This document shows, piece after piece, positions 1 through 6,770 of a stretch of 13,633 nt of DNA. The DNA lies in NCBI GenBank assembly GCA_031278675.1, contig JAITJY010000266.1, forward strand, positions 1 to 13,633, written 5' to 3'. The notes beneath the pieces were generated by a model that was given only the letters and a program-made list of their open reading frames with translations, did no database searches and was not told where the DNA came from. The stretch comes from Bifidobacteriaceae bacterium. Lineage in GTDB: Bacteria; Actinomycetota; Actinomycetes; Actinomycetales; WQXJ01. Position 1 is the first letter of the stretch; every line of letters begins with the position of its first letter. Both the position numbers and the translations under genes were made by a program.

Positions 1-17
1 TTGGGCTTGGTTGGGCT

Positions 18-69
18 GGAGATAAATTGAAACACTCGCCACCGGAAAGGAGATAAATTGAAACACTCG
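18..69. repeat. Two identical 21-bp AT-rich direct repeats, 31-bp period
   Basis: GGAGATAAATTGAAACACTC plus a final G occurs at 18-38 and again at 49-69, separated by 10 bp. It stands out as AT-rich in a GC-rich setting. Each copy places a GGAG Shine-Dalgarno-like stretch just before TTG. The first TTG (27-29) would encode nine residues and stop at TAA 54-56, inside the second repeat. The core ATTGAAAC resembles one end of many CRISPR repeats, but a 10-bp spacing does not fit an array. Function unknown. Confidence 0.75.
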
Positions 70-207
70 ACGCCGCAGACAGCGCCAGGCGCGGGCCGAC
101 TTTGCTCAAGGCCCTGCCCGCCCACCGTCCCAGGCCGGAAATGACCCACCAATTGAGCAGGAGAGCCAGATTTTGCGGGGGAACCCCTAAGTAGGCGGAA
201 CTATTGT

Positions 208-239
208 GAACGAAAGGCGCTGACCCGCGCATTTCGTTC
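208..239 (-). terminator. Hairpin downstream of the GRE/activase operon, candidate terminator
   Basis: An inverted repeat GAACGAAA / TTTCGTTC (8 bp) encloses a G.A mismatch and then a second stem GCGC/GCGC around a TGACCC loop, about 70 nt beyond the activase stop. On the minus strand no clear U-tract follows, so this is an intrinsic-terminator-like hairpin rather than a classic terminator. A protein-binding site or RNA-processing element is also possible. Confidence 0.45.
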
Positions 240-310
240 CGTTCAGCCGATGGAAGCCAGCGCCCCGGACAGCTCGGCTCAGGTGCACAGGGTTCGCCTG
301 CCTGGTGGTG

Positions 311-1381
311 CTAGCGAGCGAGTGCGACCGTCAGGCCCGGGATCGAATCCGCCAAGTAGGCCACTGCGGCCATCAGGTCTGCCCGGGCCGGTGGCCGCAG
401 GTCCGGCAGTGCATAGTCCCAGTCCAACGCCTCATAGGTGCCCACTCCGAGCCGGTGGTACGGGACCAATTCCAATTCGGCTGGGCCAGGCAGGCCCGCA
501 GCGATCCGCCCCGTCGCCACCAGATTGGCCCGCTCCGAGTTGATACCAGGAATGTACGGCAGCCGGACCGTGATCCGTCCCGGAAAACCCGACGCCCCAA
601 CCGCCCGCAGATTACGGATGATCGGCTCGACGGGCACCCCGGTCCAGCGCGCATGCGCCGCAGAATCGGTGTGCTTGATGTCGACCAGCAGGTGATCCGT
701 CCACTCCAGAGCCGCGAAGACATACTTCGGCGCGGCGAACAGAGTAGTTTCGACCGCAGTGGCGATCCCGTGCGCCTTGACCGCTTTCAAGATAGCGGCA
801 GTGAACTCGCCCTGCGCCAGCGGTTCGCCACCGCTGATGGTTGCCCCGCCGCCCGAGTGGTAATAGAACACCTCATCTCTTGTGATCTCGGCGACCACCT
901 CCGCCACCGTCATTGACTCGCCGTACAGCGCGGCCGGGTCCCGGCCAACCCCTGGCCGCGCGAACTGCGATTCCGGCGTCGAACACCACGCGCAGCGCAG
1001 CGGACAGCCCTGCAAGAACACAACAGTGCGTAGACCCGCCCCGTCATGGATTGAGGCGCGTTCAATCCGCAACACCCGTCCCACCAGCCCTAACGCTCTG
1101 CCCGCCGGGCGTGCTGCGCGCTCGGCGCCTGCTTCCGCTCCGCCCGGGGCCGGCGGCGCATCTGCCACACCGGGCCCACCCGCTTCCGCCCCCTCCGCCA
1201 CGCCCAAGCCGGCCGACGCCGCCGCCACGCGCGCGCGACCCGCTTCCGCCCTGCCCGGGGCCGGCGGCGCATCTGCCACACCGGGCGCACCCGCTTCCGC
1301 CCCCTCCGCCACGCCCGAAGCGGCCGGCGGCCTCGCCGCGCTCGCGGCGGCATGTCCGTCGGCACGCGGGTCATTCAGCAC
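311..1381 (-). CDS. Glycyl radical enzyme activating protein (radical SAM), with repeat-rich N-terminal extension
   Basis: A radical SAM enzyme expected to cleave S-adenosylmethionine and abstract hydrogen from the glycine of the partner GRE encoded just upstream. The cluster motif CPLRCAWC gives Cys126, Cys130 and Cys133. SGGG-ATISGGEP (about 177-187), DIKHTD, VRLPYIPGIN and VPYHRLG are family signatures. The catalytic domain spans roughly 100-350. The two extra Cys clusters (ferredoxin-like insert) expected between CSTPESQ and the YGESMTV segment are absent; a short linker replaces them. Residues 1-99 form an Ala/Gly/Pro-rich extension with a 26-residue unit repeated at 23 and 60. The GTG start lies 4 bp after the GRE stop with GGGAG upstream, so the extension is plausibly translated. 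A later start near residue 100 cannot be excluded. Function is confident; the exact start is not. Confidence 0.93.
   Translation of the reverse strand: MLNDPRADGHAAASAARPPAASGVAEGAEAGAPGVADAPPAPGRAEAGRARVAAASAGLGVAEGAEAGGPGVADAPPAPGGAEAGAERAARPAGRALGLVGRVLRIERASIHDGAGLRTVVFLQGCPLRCAWCSTPESQFARPGVGRDPAALYGESMTVAEVVAEITRDEVFYYHSGGGATISGGEPLAQGEFTAAILKAVKAHGIATAVETTLFAAPKYVFAALEWTDHLLVDIKHTDSAAHARWTGVPVEPIIRNLRAVGASGFPGRITVRLPYIPGINSERANLVATGRIAAGLPGPAELELVPYHRLGVGTYEALDWDYALPDLRPPARADLMAAVAYLADSIPGLTVALAR
1131..1316 (-). repeat. Two 75-bp direct repeats inside the activase N-terminal extension
   Basis: Positions 1131-1205 and 1242-1316 match over 75 bp with three mismatches, at a period of 111 bp (37 codons), so the reading frame is kept. 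They encode the duplicated unit beginning GVAEGAEAG and ending PAPG-x-AEAG. This is an in-frame minisatellite-type duplication in a probably disordered region. Confidence 0.9.
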
Positions 1382-1385
1382 GGGG

Positions 1386-3800
1386 TTAGGCTCCCGCGCC
1401 GCTGCGCGCCGCCCGGGAATAGAGCGTGGTCCGACCGATTATTTCATCTTGCACATCTTTACCCAGTTCCGTGAAATAGGCCGTATACCCGGCAACGCGG
1501 ATGAGCAGGCCCTTATGGGCCTCCGGGTGCCGTTGCGCTTCCAACAATAAATCCCGGTCTATCACGTTGAACTGCACATGGAATACACCCAAGGTACATA
1601 AACTACGCAATAACGCCATCAATTCGGTCAGCCCAGCCTCGGTCTCCAGGAATTCGGGTTCGATCTTCATGTTCAGCAGCGTTCCCTGAACAAACCGGTC
1701 ATGGGGGATTTGGGCGGCTGATCGCAGCACCGCGCTGGGACCCGCCAGGTCGGTGCCGCCGGATGGACTGACGCCATCGGCCAGTGGCTGCCATGCGCGG
1801 CGGCCCGACGGTAACGCCCCCACTTCCAACCCAAACGGGGTATTACCGGAAACGGGCAAAATACCCGGCGTCATGCGGCCAAACTTGGACGAATAGGACT
1901 CGATCTCGTCGGCTATAAACGTGTAAATCCCGGGGACAATCCCGTCCGCCGCCGCGTCGTCATTCCCGTACTTTGGGGCGGACGCAAGGCGTTCCTGCAC
2001 GTCGCTGTACCCCTCGAAATCAGCCGCGAGCGCCTGCGTGAGCTGGCCCATTGAGACTGTGCCCGCCTCGAACACGCAGCTTTTCACCGCCGCGAGTGAG
2101 TTCACCAGATCCGCCACACCGATCAGGATTATGCCGTTACCGGTATTGTACTTCGCGCCGCCCTGAGAATAGTCGAGGCCCTTTTCAACGCATTCTTTGA
2201 ACGAGAGCGACAGAGCGGGTACCGGCCGCTCTAAGCAGATATCATCAATGACGTGACTGCCTTTGACGGCAGCGCTGATCGCGTAACGTAATTGCGCCTT
2301 GACGGCCTCCAGAAATTCGCTATAACTGGAGAATGCAGTGGGATCGCCCGTCTTGGGCGCAATCTGGGCGCCGGATTTGCGGTTTACGCCATTGGTCAGC
2401 GCTAATTCAACTATCCCGCCCAAGTTGATGTCCGCCAGCGCCGTGTAATGGCGCAGCCGCCCAGCCAAGTTGGTCTCGACACAACCGCACGGGTTCCAAT
2501 CATAGGCTTCGCGCAGCGGGATGCCTTTATTCATCACCATCCGGATGCCGGCCTCGTCATTGTGGAATGCCGGGAATCCAGTCCCAAGGCGCACCAGTTC
2601 AACAATTTTGCGAAGGAATGGGGCCGGATTTTTCGCCATGTTATAGCGCACCGACAACGAAGGTTGATAGAGGCGCACATCCATTGTGGCTTGTAAAACC
2701 ATATAGGATAATTCGTTGACGGCATCGCTACCGGTAACATCTATTCCACCCGCACACACGTTCTGGAACATTGGATACCCGGCCGCGAATTCCGCAGTCA
2801 CCGCGTCCTGGAACAAGCACGTCTCAGAGAACTTGACCCACAGGCAGTCGAGCAGTTCCTGAGCACGGGCCTGCGTAATCCGGCCCGCCGCCAGGTCAGC
2901 CCGGTAGAACGGATAAAGGTACTGATCAATCCTCCCCGGGTTGTAACTGGCCGCGTTCTGCTCCATGATCAGACAGCATTGGTACAGGTAGAGCGCCTGC
3001 AGCGCCTCATGGAAGGTCCGCGCCGGGTGCTCCGGGACACGTCGGCAAATCTGGGCGATGCCGTCCAATTCCGCTCGCCGCACCGGGTCGCCTTCCGTGG
3101 CCGCGAGCGCTTCAGCCTGATCCGCGTAGCGGTGCGCCAGCCGGATCATCCCATCCGCAGCGATCTCGGTAGCCCGCAGAAAGCAGTCCTTGGCATAGTC
3201 ACCCGCTCGCGTCAGGTCGAGTTCGGCGCGCCGCGCCCGGACGCGGCCAACTAGTCCCGCGATGCCCTCTTCCAGGACGGCCTGGTACCCGGCGGTGGTC
3301 TCGCCCCAACCGCGGACCGCCTTCCGGTTGATGTAGATCATGCCCGCGTCCCGCAAGACCCGCGTGTCCTGCGGGATCTGCGCCAGCCATGCTTCATAGG
3401 TGGAGCGGCCCTTCCAGTAGGGCCGGATCTCATTGAGGAACGCCTCCCGGTCAGCCTCGCTCAAATAGAACGGGTCGTAGCGGCGGTCACTGATCGTGTC
3501 CAGTTCTGCATCCAGCACTGACCAGCAGGTGTCTGCGCTAAGGATGCCGCCGCGCATCTTTGAGCCGGGCGAGCCCACAATCAACTCGTCGTCCCAGATG
3601 GTGACCGTCTTCGCGGCGCACTGCGCCGCAAACCCTTTCGCTTTTCGCACCACCAGCGGCTCGCCCGCCGTGGCCTGGAAACTCCGGGTCAGAATCCGGG
3701 CGTTCTCCAAGTCCACCTCAGGCCGCGCCTCAATGACGCGGCTTTTCAGCCGCGCAATCCGGTCCAAAAAACTCGGGGCCCGCGTGATTGTTGTAGTCAC
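1386..3800 (-). CDS. Glycyl radical enzyme of the GCVE (dehydratase/decarboxylase/lyase) type
   Basis: An 804-residue PFL-domain protein with a C-terminal glycine-radical domain. The radical loop RVAGYTAYFTELG puts the radical on Gly771. The active site reads NPCGCVETN, giving the thiyl residue Cys440 and the general-base Glu442. True pyruvate formate-lyases have adjacent cysteines instead, so this should not be called PFL. GCVE enzymes include glycerol, propanediol and hydroxyproline dehydratases, choline TMA-lyase, isethionate sulfite-lyase and arylacetate decarboxylases; the sequence alone does not settle the substrate. Soluble, oxygen-sensitive in the active form. The GTG start has AAGGAG 7 nt upstream (3808-3813). 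The activase follows 4 bp after the stop, so the two are co-transcribed. GC is patchy, around 45-53% in several hand-counted lines between 1560 and 2760 but near 68-70% at 3000-3300. The family is certain, the reaction unknown. Confidence 0.95.
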   Translation of the reverse strand: MTTTITRAPSFLDRIARLKSRVIEARPEVDLENARILTRSFQATAGEPLVVRKAKGFAAQCAAKTVTIWDDELIVGSPGSKMRGGILSADTCWSVLDAELDTISDRRYDPFYLSEADREAFLNEIRPYWKGRSTYEAWLAQIPQDTRVLRDAGMIYINRKAVRGWGETTAGYQAVLEEGIAGLVGRVRARRAELDLTRAGDYAKDCFLRATEIAADGMIRLAHRYADQAEALAATEGDPVRRAELDGIAQICRRVPEHPARTFHEALQALYLYQCCLIMEQNAASYNPGRIDQYLYPFYRADLAAGRITQARAQELLDCLWVKFSETCLFQDAVTAEFAAGYPMFQNVCAGGIDVTGSDAVNELSYMVLQATMDVRLYQPSLSVRYNMAKNPAPFLRKIVELVRLGTGFPAFHNDEAGIRMVMNKGIPLREAYDWNPCGCVETNLAGRLRHYTALADINLGGIVELALTNGVNRKSGAQIAPKTGDPTAFSSYSEFLEAVKAQLRYAISAAVKGSHVIDDICLERPVPALSLSFKECVEKGLDYSQGGAKYNTGNGIILIGVADLVNSLAAVKSCVFEAGTVSMGQLTQALAADFEGYSDVQERLASAPKYGNDDAAADGIVPGIYTFIADEIESYSSKFGRMTPGILPVSGNTPFGLEVGALPSGRRAWQPLADGVSPSGGTDLAGPSAVLRSAAQIPHDRFVQGTLLNMKIEPEFLETEAGLTELMALLRSLCTLGVFHVQFNVIDRDLLLEAQRHPEAHKGLLIRVAGYTAYFTELGKDVQDEIIGRTTLYSRAARSGAGA

Positions 3801-3807
3801 AGTGGCT

Positions 3808-3813
3808 CTCCTT
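3808..3813 (-). promoter_or_regulatory. Ribosome binding site fixing the GTG start of the GRE gene
   Basis: AAGGAG on the minus strand, 7 nt before GTG 3800-3798. It supports the GTG over any internal ATG. Confidence 0.8.
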
Positions 3814-3837
3814 CTCCCCCGAATAGCCCCGATCCTA

Positions 3838-3870
3838 CCCGCCGGCCCGCCGGCCGCGAACGCGGGCGGG
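3838..3870 (-). other. GC-rich inverted repeat upstream of the GRE gene
   Basis: CCCGCC at 3838-3843 can pair with the GGGCGGG run at 3864-3870, and CCGCG/CGCGG (3854-3865) forms an inner palindrome. It also contains GCCGGC twice. It would lie in or just upstream of the GRE 5' leader, about 38 nt before the start. Such GC-rich palindromes arise easily at this composition, so function is unproven. Confidence 0.35.
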
Positions 3871-3943
3871 CACTGACGGGGCCGCAGCTATGGCTCCGGT
3901 CGGTGGTGGCCGCGTCAAGCGAACCCCCGACCCGGCGCAAACC

Positions 3944-4043
3944 CCCAGTTGGTCAGTTCATTTGGGCGCCGACAACTGTAATCAATCGCGCAGCCCGCAA
4001 CCGAACGCCCAGTTGGTCGGTTCATTCGGACATGAACAACTGT
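3944..4043. repeat. 36-bp imperfect direct repeat duplicating the lipoprotein gene's 3' end
   Basis: CCCAGTTGGTC begins both copies, at 3944-3979 and 4008-4043; they align without gaps at 29 of 36 positions. The second copy covers the last codons and the TGA of the lipoprotein gene. The first, just downstream, still carries a TGA at the matching place. Each copy contains CAGTTG and CAACTG arms. In the second copy, GTTCAT/ATGAAC also pairs around a 6-nt loop on the minus strand, giving a terminator-like two-part stem. Confidence 0.8.
4011..4042 (-). terminator. Stem-loop overlapping the lipoprotein stop codon, candidate terminator
   Basis: On the minus strand, outer arms CAGTT/AACTG enclose an inner stem GTTCAT-(6 nt)-ATGAAC with a CGACC bulge. 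It spans the stop codon and is partly duplicated 64 bp downstream. No U-tract follows. It could end transcription of the lipoprotein gene before the GRE gene, which would make the two separate units. Confidence 0.35.
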
Positions 4044-5176
4044 GACAGTTCATCCACGCCAACTTGTTTGTAGAACGGCAGCCAGGCACCCTCAGGCGTG
4101 ATGGTCGACAGATACAACAGGTAAGAGCCACAGTGCTGGACCAGCGAACTCTTATAGAGCTGGTGCCCGGCGAGCCGCAGGTCAACCTTAGCCGGGTCGA
4201 TTTGGTGGGCCTGACCAAAGTTCAAGCCGTCCGTTGACTGCGCATAAAACAGGGCAAATGAACTCTTTTGGCTCGCCGGATCGGTCCTATAGCCCACGAG
4301 GAGCGCCTCATAACCCGAATCGGTTGGGCGGATCTCTTGATGCCACGGCACGTAACCCTGCCCCATTTCAACTGTGACCGCTTGGGGATCACTCCAGGAC
4401 AAGAAATCGGGGCCGGTTGCCTCACTATAGACTAATTCGCCGCCATAATTGGAGTACCACAGACGGTATTTTTCGCCTTCGGCGATCAGGGACGGACTCA
4501 TGTAGTTGGGGATTCCGCCATCGAATATGACTTCTTTTTCTGACCACGTCACGCCGTCCGGGGAGTTCATCCGGTAAATGATGTTGGTCGAATTGTCGGC
4601 CCGGGTTTCACCCGCCCGTGCCGGGTTATACCGGAACCACAGTTCAAACCCATCAGGCCGGGGCAGCAAATAGCCGTCGGAGTAATGACCCTTACGGTTC
4701 ACGTCATCTGGCACGCCGGATACCGGGTTGGTCAAGCCGGCGGGTTCAGCCCAGTCCAATCCGTTATCAGACACCAGAATCGACGGGTTTTCTTTGCTGG
4801 CGTCCTGGTATGGATAAGGCGTCAGTGTCATCCAAAACGGATGCCCAAACCGGCCTTCCGGGTCAAATTGGACGTTGATATGGGTTGACTGGTTGGAGCC
4901 GTCATAGGTGGGCAGGGTGAGCCAACCCCCGCCGGCCTCCAGGCTGGTCGCCACCGTTCCAGCGTTGGGGTCCGGGAGGGTGCAGGCCGGGCCAGACGCC
5001 TCAGCGGCCGGCGGTGGCGGCTGCTTTGCCGTAGCGGCGAGGGTCGCGCCCGCCAGCGCTGTCCCCGACGCTGTCCCCGGCGCCGTGCCGCCACCAGCGC
5101 AGCCGTTCAGCAGCGCCAGCCCAAGGCCGCAGGCAGCAGCGAGCCGAACGCGGCGAGATGCCCGGCGGTGATTCAT
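4022..5176 (-). CDS. Secreted lipoprotein with glycosidase-type beta-propeller character
   Basis: 384 residues. The N-terminus is Arg-rich, then a hydrophobic stretch, then the lipobox LLNGC with Cys26 as the predicted lipidated residue, so it should be anchored outside the membrane. A low-complexity Ala/Thr/Pro spacer (27-63) follows. The rest shows repeated blade-like motifs: SDNGLDW (136-142), SPDGVTW (205-211) and STDGLNF (314-320), resembling Asp-box or GH43/GH32-type propeller strands, plus HYSDGYLL, ELWFRYN and YRLWYSNYG. This suggests a carbohydrate-binding or -cleaving five-bladed propeller; no catalytic triad could be assigned with confidence. ATG 5176 is the only start giving the signal peptide, yet no good Shine-Dalgarno precedes it. 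GC is about 55% in a sampled line, lower than purD. Specific substrate unknown. Confidence 0.85.
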   Translation of the reverse strand: MNHRRASRRVRLAAACGLGLALLNGCAGGGTAPGTASGTALAGATLAATAKQPPPPAAEASGPACTLPDPNAGTVATSLEAGGGWLTLPTYDGSNQSTHINVQFDPEGRFGHPFWMTLTPYPYQDASKENPSILVSDNGLDWAEPAGLTNPVSGVPDDVNRKGHYSDGYLLPRPDGFELWFRYNPARAGETRADNSTNIIYRMNSPDGVTWSEKEVIFDGGIPNYMSPSLIAEGEKYRLWYSNYGGELVYSEATGPDFLSWSDPQAVTVEMGQGYVPWHQEIRPTDSGYEALLVGYRTDPASQKSSFALFYAQSTDGLNFGQAHQIDPAKVDLRLAGHQLYKSSLVQHCGSYLLYLSTITPEGAWLPFYKQVGVDELSQLFMSE

Positions 5177-5278
5177 GCGGTCGGTTCAATCCATTCATCG
5201 CTCACAGATGGTCGCAGGCCGAAGCCCCCACCAGGCTAACAACCTCTGCGCCCCAAACCATCACCCGCCTGCCGCCCC

Positions 5279-5398
5279 GTGGCCGATGCCGTCCGTCCCG
5301 CCCGCACCCGCCGCACCCCAGCCACCGCTACGGGACCGCCGGTGACGGATGCCGTGGCCGCCACAGTGGCCGATGCCGTCCGCCCTACCCGCATCCCC
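5279..5398 (+). repeat. Short repeats upstream of purD resembling purD's own coding segment 5720-5752
   Basis: GTGGCCGATGCCGT followed by a similar CCCGC-rich tail appears at 5279, 5366 and, inside purD, at 5720. The first two lie before purD; the third encodes the native VADAVRAARVP segment. Copy two is also preceded by a TGACGGATGCCGTG segment (5342-5355) matching TGACGGATGGCGTG inside purD (5709-5722). The upstream copies are in the purD frame. They look like partial copies of the gene placed before its start. Confidence 0.65.
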
Positions 5399-5477
5399 CA
5401 TCCCCGACCCAGCACCCCCACCGCCATCACCGAACCACCCAGCCCGCACCTCCACCCCCGCAACGCCGCGCCCCAGC

Positions 5478-5483
5478 TACGCT
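5478..5483 (+). promoter_or_regulatory. Candidate -10 element for a leaderless purD transcript
   Basis: TACGCT fits the actinobacterial TAnnnT pattern and ends 8 nt before GTG 5492. That would put the transcription start at or next to the start codon. No Shine-Dalgarno is visible before this GTG, consistent with a leaderless message. No convincing -35 was assigned. Confidence 0.45.
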
Positions 5484-5491
5484 TAAGCCCT

Positions 5492-6748
5492 GTGAGAATC
5501 CTCGTGGCGGGCTCGGGTGCCCGGGAAGACGGCATCGTCCATGCATTGCACCGCGAGGGGGGCCACCAACTCTTCGCCGCGCCAGGCAACCCTGGGATAG
5601 CGCGAGCGGCGCAGGTCCACCCGGTGGACTTGGCGTCGGGGCCGGCGGTCGCATATTTGGCTCGCCACCTGCGGTGCGACCTCGTGGTGATCGGCCCGGA
5701 AGCCCCGTTGACGGATGGCGTGGCCGATGCCGTGCGCGCCGCCCGCGTCCCCTGCTTCGGACCCAGCGCGGCGGCAGCGCAGCTCGAAGGCTCCAAGGCG
5801 TTCGCCAAGGAAGTGATGGCGGCCGCCGGTGTGCCAACCGCAGCGAGCCGCCTGACCAAGACCCGCGATGAGGCGCTGGCGGCACTCGATGAGTTCGGCT
5901 CGCCCTATGTGGTCAAGAATGACGGCCTGGCGGCCGGCAAAGGCGTGGTGGTGACCGCCTCGCGGGAAGCTGCGCTGGCGCACGCCCAAACCTGTTTCGA
6001 GGCGGGTTGCCCGGTGGTGATCGAAGAATACTTGGACGGCCCGGAGGTGTCGGTGTTCTGCGTGACCGATGGCGCCAGTGTGGTCCCGTTGGCTCCGGCG
6101 CAGGACTTCAAGCGCGCTCTGGACGGGGATCAAGGACCCAACACGGGCGGCATGGGCGCGTATTCACCGCTCCCGTGGGCGCCGCCTGACCTGGTGGAGC
6201 AGGTCTTGGAGCAGGTGGCGCGCCCCACCGTGGCGGAAATGGCCCGCCGAGGCGTGCCGTTCCAGGGCGTGCTGTACTGCGGGCTGGCGCTCACCGCGCA
6301 GGGCTTGCGGGTGGTCGAGTTCAACGTCCGGTTCGGCGATCCGGAGACCCAGGTGGTGTTGGCGCGCCTGGCGAGCCCCCTGTCGGAGTTGCTGTTCGCC
6401 GCCGCGACCGGTGCCCTTGGCGCGCTCGAGCCACCGGTTTGGTCCGCCGATGCGGCTGTCACCGTGGTGCTGGCTGCCGCGAATTATCCCGGCAAACCTG
6501 TGACCGGTGATGTGATCACCGGCATTGAGGCCGCAGAGGCCATCCCTGGCGTGTCCGTGTTGCAGGCCGGCACCAAGCTGGGTTCTGATGGACGCTTGAG
6601 TTCTGCCGGCGGCCGCGTCCTGTCGGTGGTCGGGATGGGCCCAAACCTGGCTGCGGCCCGCGACCGGGCCTACGCCGGGATCGGATCAATCCGCCTGGAC
6701 GGCTCCCACTACCGCACCGATATTGCGCTCCGCGCGGCTGTGTCCTGA
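5492..6748 (+). CDS. purD: Phosphoribosylamine-glycine ligase (GAR synthetase)
   Basis: Catalyses the ATP-dependent joining of glycine to phosphoribosylamine, step two of de novo purine synthesis, in the cytoplasm. The 418-residue length is typical. Signatures include EGSKAFAKEVM, VVKNDGLAAGKGVVV, QGPNTGGMGAYSP and VVEFNVRFGDPETQVV in ATP-grasp order. GTG 5492 is chosen because VRILVAGSG matches the family N-terminus; the open frame extends 71 codons further upstream through repeats without family similarity. The N-terminal motif reads GSGAREDG where GxGGREHA is usual, so the conserved His is replaced by Asp. It is alone on the plus strand and converges on purQ. Identity is secure; the start is likely. 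Confidence 0.96.
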   Translation: MRILVAGSGAREDGIVHALHREGGHQLFAAPGNPGIARAAQVHPVDLASGPAVAYLARHLRCDLVVIGPEAPLTDGVADAVRAARVPCFGPSAAAAQLEGSKAFAKEVMAAAGVPTAASRLTKTRDEALAALDEFGSPYVVKNDGLAAGKGVVVTASREAALAHAQTCFEAGCPVVIEEYLDGPEVSVFCVTDGASVVPLAPAQDFKRALDGDQGPNTGGMGAYSPLPWAPPDLVEQVLEQVARPTVAEMARRGVPFQGVLYCGLALTAQGLRVVEFNVRFGDPETQVVLARLASPLSELLFAAATGALGALEPPVWSADAAVTVVLAAANYPGKPVTGDVITGIEAAEAIPGVSVLQAGTKLGSDGRLSSAGGRVLSVVGMGPNLAAARDRAYAGIGSIRLDGSHYRTDIALRAAVS

Positions 6749-6770
6749 CCCCACCAGGCCGTTGACCTGC

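Larger units (their letters stand above)
1..310. other. Left-edge intergenic stretch without a supported gene
   Basis: No ORF here has family resemblance, a good start site and GC-typical coding character. The stretch holds an AT-rich 21-bp direct repeat near the left edge and a long imperfect hairpin at 208-239, both listed separately. It lies downstream of the minus-strand GRE/activase operon, so it is that operon's 3' flank. What lies further left is outside the window. Confidence 0.6.
5177..5491. other. Divergent intergenic region between the lipoprotein gene and purD
   Basis: This 315-bp gap must hold promoters for both directions. It contains a candidate -10 for purD at 5478-5483 and short repeats resembling a purD coding segment (5279-5398), each listed separately. 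No purine riboswitch-like structure was recognised. The frame upstream of purD is open through the repeats but shows no family similarity. Confidence 0.6.

Noticed and set aside
18..69. CRISPR array fragment
   Set aside because: The ATTGAAAC core is suggestive, but only two copies are present, with 10 bp between them, far shorter than any spacer, and no cas gene is visible.
305..1550. Overlapping plus-strand ORFs opposite the activase
   Set aside because: They are antisense to a clear radical SAM gene and have Arg/Pro-rich compositions typical of shadow frames.
1386..3800. Calling the GRE pyruvate formate-lyase (pflB)
   Set aside because: The active site is GCVE with a single catalytic Cys rather than the adjacent Cys pair of PFL, so the substrate is left open.
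5279..5491. N-terminal extension of purD from ATG 5279
   Set aside because: The added 71 residues are repeat-derived, lack family similarity, and VRILVAGSG at GTG 5492 matches the PurD start.
5177..5491. Purine riboswitch before purD
   Set aside because: No conserved purine-aptamer core or long leader was seen; the likely promoter sits directly at the start codon.
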